Positions 60,301 through 64,000 of a DNA stretch of 64,000 nucleotides are shown here, piece by piece. Position numbers and translations under genes: made by a program. Within the stretch, counting starts at the first letter, position 1. Each line of letters starts with the position of its first letter. The stretch is from positions 62,001 through 126,000 of the forward strand of contig NW_025934787.1 in assembly GCF_000764305.2 (NCBI RefSeq), read 5' to 3'. The notes beneath the pieces were generated by a model. It worked only from the letters and a program-made list of their open reading frames with translations. It searched no databases and was not told the DNA's origin. The DNA is from Hyalella azteca (lineage: Eukaryota; Arthropoda; Malacostraca; Amphipoda; Hyalellidae).

Positions 60301-63300
60301 GCTGGTTGTTGTAAAGCTACCTTCATAAGGGTCTCTATGGGCTGGTTGTTGTAGAGCTACCTTCATAAGGGTCTCTATGGGCTGGTTGTTGTAGAGCTAC
60401 CTTCATAAGGGTCTCTATGGGCTGGTTGTTGTAGAGCTACCTTCATAAGGGTCTCTATGTGCTGGTTGTTGTAGAGCTACCTTCATAAGGGTCTCTATGG
60501 GCTGGTTGTTGTAGATCGTCATGCGGCCGCCCGCCATGTTGCCCAGGCAGTCGACGCTGTAGAGGCGGCCGTAAGGGTTGCTGGGCCTTGGGTCATTCAC
60601 CAGGCACACCTAAATAAACAAATAAATAAATTGAACAAACACACAAGTTATACAAGATTTAGCCCGAGGTGCCAATGCATATATTTAACACACACATATT
60701 ATACAAGATTTAGCAGAAAGCACGCGCGAGGCGCTAATGCATATATTCAAAACACACATTTTATATAAGACATAGTAGAACAAGGCACACCTGAAGCTCC
60801 AGATTTATAAATTAAACACAATTATATCATATAAGAATTAGCAGAAATGAAAATGAAATCAGTATATCATAGATGACTGATGAAATCATAATAGTTTTTA
60901 AAGATATTTTATAACTCTAAGAAGTCAATTGGCCAGGAAAATGGCTTTGCTTTAGTTTAACTCAAGGTGCTGATAGAATGATGTGTTATTTCATCAAAAG
61001 CAGCCGGCAATTCAGAAAAAAATTATCCGTGTTCACAGAAGGCATTTTGGTGCATGGAGACACAGTTATCAAAGCCAGCAGGCACTCTTTGGTTGTTTTT
61101 GAGCGTTGTTTGGTATTGCATTACATCTCCTCATATCTATCCTTTTTGTTATTTTTTAGCTTATATCAAATTTCTTTGGTTGGTAGTAATTAAATGAAGT
61201 ATATAAAATGACACAAGAGACGAGAAGCCTAAGGAATATTACTGTCATCTTTCTGACATCGCCAGGTAGTAAAACATCACAACACACACAGTCAGCCTTC
61301 ACCTTCTGCTCAACATCAAAGACCGGCTTAACGTGCTGCTCATAGAACTCCTTGGGACTGATTGGCCCAATCTCCTTGTAGGCCTTGGTCTTGTCGTAGT
61401 ACTGCCACGTGAAGGCTGAGGGCGGGACGCCAATAGTCACGGCCAATATCCTGTAGACCTCGAGCATCTGGCGCCGCAGCAGCGCCCGCACCTCGTCGTC
61501 CGGAGCGGCCTTGTCCTCCAGCAGCGTGCGTATCTCCTTCGTGTACTCCCGCAGCTGACGGGGGATAACTCAATTAGGAAGGATAATTATTTCGTTGACA
61601 AAGAAGAAAGGTTATCACTTAATGATCGCGGGCAACAACAAGAAGGAAGTTGGAATCAGGAGGCTTCTATTTTGCATTAAAGTTGATGGAGGAGTTTTCA
61701 CAAAAGAGAAAAAATTCATAGCAAAATCATTATCCACTCATCGTTCATCATCTCAATTTCTTATGTATACCCTGGCTATGATTATTAAACAACCAACTAC
61801 CATCATTCACGAAGTACCTCACAACATAGCTTGACAATGATGATGTTAACCAAACATTAGTGATTCGGATCCAAACGAGCGGAATTAATGAGTGATGGAT
61901 CATAGCACATCACAGAGCACATATACCTATTGTTTGCATCACCCATGAATGCAATGTAGCTAATTTTTAAAGAAGATAGAACTTTACCATTTTATATACT
62001 CTAAATATTTTCATATGATTTCAAGTCAGCAATTCAACACAAAACCGAGCAAATAACGATTTCCAAACAATGAACACGAGTGCCGTTCATTGAATAACCT
62101 AAAAATTCAAGAAAAAAGGGCTACAAGAAACTTTTGATGTGACATTTTTCATGAGACAAACTCGATGCAAAAGAGCATTTAGGTAGTATACAGATGAGCC
62201 ATTAAATTTTTAAAATAATCTTAGGGCACACTTATTATTTACATCAATCCCTCACCATATTCTGTAATGGTGAGGGGATTCTTCATCTGTAGTTCTTTGT
62301 ATCACAATTATGACTCCCGTACAAAATATTTACAAATGAATATGACACGAGAATAAAATAACTCATCATTCATGAAAAACAATAAGCCAACATACATTTT
62401 TAGGAACTCGGATTGCTGGTGAAAAAGTGTGAACAAAATAAAAATTTACTAAAAACATTGCTTTCATAAAAAATCAACTAATAGATAGGAAAATTTGTCG
62501 GGACTTGAAATAAAACAAGAAACTAAGTCACAGAGAAAGGAAATTATAATATAACTACTTGATGGGTTCATTAAAAAGGCTGCATCCCCTACCTTGTGCC
62601 GCAGAACCGAATTCATTGTTCCAGAATTTTCTGAACTCTGGGACTCGGGAAAGCATTTCTTGGGCATCAGGCCGTACCTTCAACACAGAAACAGTAATGA
62701 GGCTTCAATTTTCCTATTAAATGGATAATTAATGCAGGTCTAGTCATCATTTCAATCTATTTAGGCCAAGAAGCAAGCATGGTTTGTCAATATTGAGGTC
62801 TAAATGATTTAGTGTTATGAATAAAATTCAGCTGCCGCAAAAACATGTAAAACGACTTGCATATGAGCAGGCGCTCTGGTCATCAAATTCCCTTTTTAAT
62901 TATAAGGGCATTTCAACAAAATAATTTTAATGAAATTGTAAGGAAAATGCAATAGTTTGCAGTCAATGTTATGAGTCTTGCTGAGCATAGATCACGTAAA
63001 TAAAAACGCCCCTATATAGGTAGTCAGGTTGAATAAACATGTCAAGCTGGCCACCGGCACCATCATTGATGAGGTCTGCAGCTAATGCTAATATAAGTCA
63101 TCTTACTTGTTGACAAGGTTGAAGAACATGTCCCACTGGCCACCATCATTAATGAGGTCTGCAGCTAATGCTAATATAAGTCATCTTACTTGTTGACAAG
63201 GTTGAAGAACATGTCCCACTGGCCACCATCATTGATGAGGTCTGCAGCTAATGCTAATATAAGTCATCTTACTTGTTGACAAGGTTTATGTCCCACTGGC

Positions 63301-63659
63301 CACCATCATTGATGGGGTCTGCAGCTAATGCTAATATAAGTCATCTTACTTGTTGACAAGGTTGAAGAACATGTCCCACTGGCCACCATCATTGATGAGG
63401 TCTGCAGCTAATGCTAATATAAGTCATCTTACTTGTTGACAAGGTTGAAGAACATGCCCCAATGGCCACCATCATTGATGAGGTCTGCAGCTAATGCTAA
63501 TAAGTCATCTTACTTGTTGACAAGGTTGAAGAACATGTCCCACTGGCCACCATCATTGATGGGGTCATGCAGCAAGAAGCTCATCAGGCGGCCATCAACG
63601 GGTTCTCCGGAGCGACAGCAGTCAACCATGATGTTAAGGAAGTAATTGCAGCGCTCCAA
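57188..63659 (-). CDS. BLMH: bleomycin hydrolase, C1B cysteine peptidase (3' part of gene)
   Basis: CDS join (minus, 5'-partial): 63659-63514, 62677-62593, 61554-61303, 60609-60481, 59946-59849, 59589-59442, 58408-58262, 57313-57188. This gives 1131 nt and 376 aa plus stop, with all GT-AG and consistent phases. Motifs in order match mammalian BLMH: NDGGQWDM, YGLMPKKCFPES, AFTWQYYDK, EHVKPVF, CLVNDPRP, YNNQPIE, DGEAVWFG, NKAERL, MTHAMTF (catalytic His), KWRVENSWGE (catalytic Asn), GYHVLSRPWF and LPAWDPLGALA. The catalytic Cys (SSGRCW in the family) lies upstream, outside the window. BLMH is a cytosolic homohexameric neutral aminopeptidase that trims peptides, removes homocysteine thiolactone and inactivates bleomycin (family knowledge). 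Four exon edges or the stop are duplicated in tandem arrays. Confidence 0.95.
57320..58040. other. BLMH intron, nothing recognised
   Basis: Intron between exons G and H. No element found. Confidence 0.5.
58044..58275. repeat. 76-bp tandem array copying exon G end and donor (3 copies)
   Basis: The donor-containing ctcacctcaaaaa lies at 58105, 58181 and 58257 (real). The unit continues tagaccaggaataaccctaa and cttgga(a/g)ataaataattca, then ccgccaactgatcaacaca. On the minus strand each unit presents TTTTTGAG|GTGAG. A partial earlier unit begins near 58044. Confidence 0.92.
58262..58408 (-). CDS. BLMH: BLMH exon G (catalytic Asn)
   Basis: Acceptor tcatctacag, donor GAG|GTGAGC. It encodes SNEVDDGAPEKEADALPVKW, RVENSWGEERGEKGYHVLSR and PWFEQFVFE. 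The Asn of VENSWGE (58339-58337) is the active-site Asn of papain-fold peptidases. Confidence 0.95.
58935..59045. repeat. 19-bp tandem array with internal palindrome (six copies)
   Basis: The unit ctgctcgcaaatacgagcg has inverted ends (gctcg...cgagc), so each unit can form a small hairpin. In the BLMH intron between exons F and G. Open frames on both strands across it are artefacts. Confidence 0.93.
59442..59589 (-). CDS. BLMH: BLMH exon F (catalytic His)
   Basis: Acceptor gatgatgaag, donor CCT|GTAGGC. It encodes NNMDVATRFDYRRLLGVDVN, KGLNKAERLFYGDSQMTHAM and TFTACHFQP. The His of THAM (59477-59475) is the catalytic His. Confidence 0.93.
59849..59946 (-). CDS. BLMH: BLMH exon E
   Basis: Acceptor tgtgtgcag, donor GC|GTGAGT. 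It encodes VSGDSIRDGEAVWFGSEVDK, then GFVRKLGIQDTEA. It matches the KDGEAVWFGCDVGK region; the family Cys after FG is Ser here. Exits in phase 2. Confidence 0.93.
60125..60518. repeat. 40-bp tandem array copying exon D end and donor (10 copies)
   Basis: cttcataagggtctctatgg then gctggttgttgtagagctac repeats at 40-bp spacing from 60201 to 60481, with two shorter units before (near 60129 and 60165). On the minus strand each unit reads CAACCAGCCCATAGAGACCC, TTATGAAG|GTAGCTC: the exon D end and its splice donor. The unit at 60481 is the real one; nine decoys follow in the intron. Read-through in the exon frame stops at 60415-60417. Confidence 0.96.
60481..60609 (-). CDS. BLMH: BLMH exon D
   Basis: Acceptor gtttatttag, donor AAG|GTAGCT. 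It encodes VCLVNDPRPSNPYGRLYSVD, CLGNMAGGRMTIYNNQPIET and LMK, collinear with vertebrate ICLVNDPRP to YNNQPIDFLK. Phase 0 on both sides. Confidence 0.95.
60610..61302. other. BLMH intron
   Basis: Contains a loose about 65-bp repeat at 60625-60850 (acacacattatacaagattt, agcaga, gcgccaatgcatatatt). No gene. Confidence 0.5.
61303..61554 (-). CDS. BLMH: BLMH exon C
   Basis: Acceptor tccccgtcag, donor AAG|GTGAAG. It encodes LREYTKEIRTLLEDKAAPDD, EVRALLRRQMLEVYRILAVT, IGVPPSAFTWQYYDKTKAYK and EIGPISPKEFYEQHVKPVFD then VEQK. Helical bundle region of BLMH with the FTWxYxDK motif. Phase 0 on both sides. Confidence 0.95.
61555..62592. other. BLMH intron, nothing recognised
   Basis: Intronic. An open frame at 61595-61834 has no domain features. 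Confidence 0.5.
62593..62677 (-). CDS. BLMH: BLMH exon B
   Basis: Acceptor ctgtgttgaag, donor AAG|GTAGGG. It completes Lys and encodes YGLMPKKCFPESQSSENSGT then MNSVLRHK, matching YGVIPKKCFPES of mammals. Confidence 0.93.
62678..63026. other. BLMH intron
   Basis: Nothing recognised before the 83-bp array. Confidence 0.5.
63027..63570. repeat. 83-bp tandem array copying exon A end and donor (about 7 copies)
   Basis: catcttacttgttgacaagg then ttgaagaacatgtcccactg, gccaccatcattgatgaggt and ctgcagctaatgctaatata starts at 63099, 63182, 63265, 63342, 63425 and 63505 (real exon edge). Spacings are 83, 83, 77, 83 and 80, with a decayed unit at about 63027. Each unit carries about 55 nt of exon A coding sequence plus AACAA|GTAAGATG on the minus strand, giving five decoy donors in the intron. 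Confidence 0.95.
63514..63659 (-). CDS. BLMH: BLMH exon A (most 5' exon in window)
   Basis: Acceptor attcattgcag, donor AA|GTAAGA (phase 2). It encodes LERCNYFLNIMVDCCRSGEP, VDGRLMSFLLHDPINDGGQW and DMFFNLVN plus a split Lys. It matches VERCYFF to NDGGQWDMLVNIVEK of mammalian BLMH. Exons with the N-terminal region and the active-site Cys are beyond 64000. Confidence 0.95.
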
Positions 63660-64000
63660 CTGCAATGAATATTTTATTAGCTGACTTGTAATTGCATAGC
63701 TGGGATTTGATCCAAGTGAGCATAGCTTTTTTCAAACTAATTACAATGAAGCTGGGGTTTAAATCAACTCTAGTATTGGATTAGGCCTGAAACGTATGGT
63801 ACGTACTTCCACATGAAGTAAATGAATTTCGAAATGTTGTCTTCTACGAGTCAAAATTACAAATTTATTAAATAATATGAGTGGAATTAAAAATAATAAG
63901 ATGAATCCCTGCGAAGTAAAAGTTAGTTTCTATATAATAGTTCAGCTACATATATCACAGAAAAATAAAATTCGAATAATTTTACCCAAAAGGCTTTATA
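63660..64000. other. BLMH intron reaching the window edge
   Basis: No exon with the catalytic Cys motif could be found before the right edge. Confidence 0.6.

Noticed and set aside
60125..60518. CRISPR-like repeat pattern
   Set aside because: Head-to-tail repeats without unique spacers, in a eukaryotic intron. The same applies to all other arrays in the window.

Overview
The window looks like nuclear DNA of an arthropod, most likely a malacostracan crustacean (inference). It is AT-rich, with GT-AG introns of up to about 9.5 kb, many degenerate transposons and minisatellites, and CCTAA runs that resemble the arthropod TTAGG telomere unit. The species cannot be named from the sequence. Three multi-exon protein genes can be rebuilt by joining exons at consensus splice sites with matching phases.

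(1) 12.2-31.0 kb, plus strand: a Phafin (PLEKHF2 / fly rush) gene encoding a PH-FYVE endosomal phosphoinositide-binding protein. The canonical form has 8 coding exons and 295 aa. A second possible form splices exon 6 to an alternative terminal exon at 23.8-24.8 kb, which adds a 313-aa acidic tail. (2) 36.5-48.6 kb, minus strand: a three-exon, 142-aa secreted and probably GPI-anchored Ly6/three-finger protein of the quiver/sleepless type. A paralogous signal-peptide exon lies 4.35 kb upstream, and a doubtful third near 55.9 kb. (3) 57.2-63.7 kb, minus strand: the last eight exons of bleomycin hydrolase (BLMH, C1B cysteine peptidase). The catalytic His and Asn are present. The N-terminus with the catalytic Cys lies beyond the right edge.

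0-12 kb is a transposon graveyard: a hAT-like non-autonomous element, two copies of a palindromic repeat with a CCTAA core (one interrupted by a Tc1/mariner-like TIR element), and two degenerate CR1/Jockey-type non-LTR retrotransposon copies. One of those retrotransposons is itself interrupted by a short TIR element. A THAP-domain remnant and a cluster of CRE palindromes lie upstream of the Phafin start. Other elements are scattered through the introns: a PIF/Harbinger-like MITE, tRNA-derived SINEs, a foldback element, and five copies of a short element with a CTGTCCGT microsatellite core.

The most unusual property is that tandem arrays repeatedly include or touch exon edges, in all three genes. 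They copy splice donors (Phafin exon 4; BLMH exons A, D and G), splice acceptors (Phafin exon 6, Ly6 exon 2) and even the BLMH stop codon, giving up to ten consecutive donors at one exon. The window also contains a clear assembly artefact: an intact 38-bp Nextera mate-pair junction adapter at 2989-3026. A 742-bp N gap lies between two different minisatellites.
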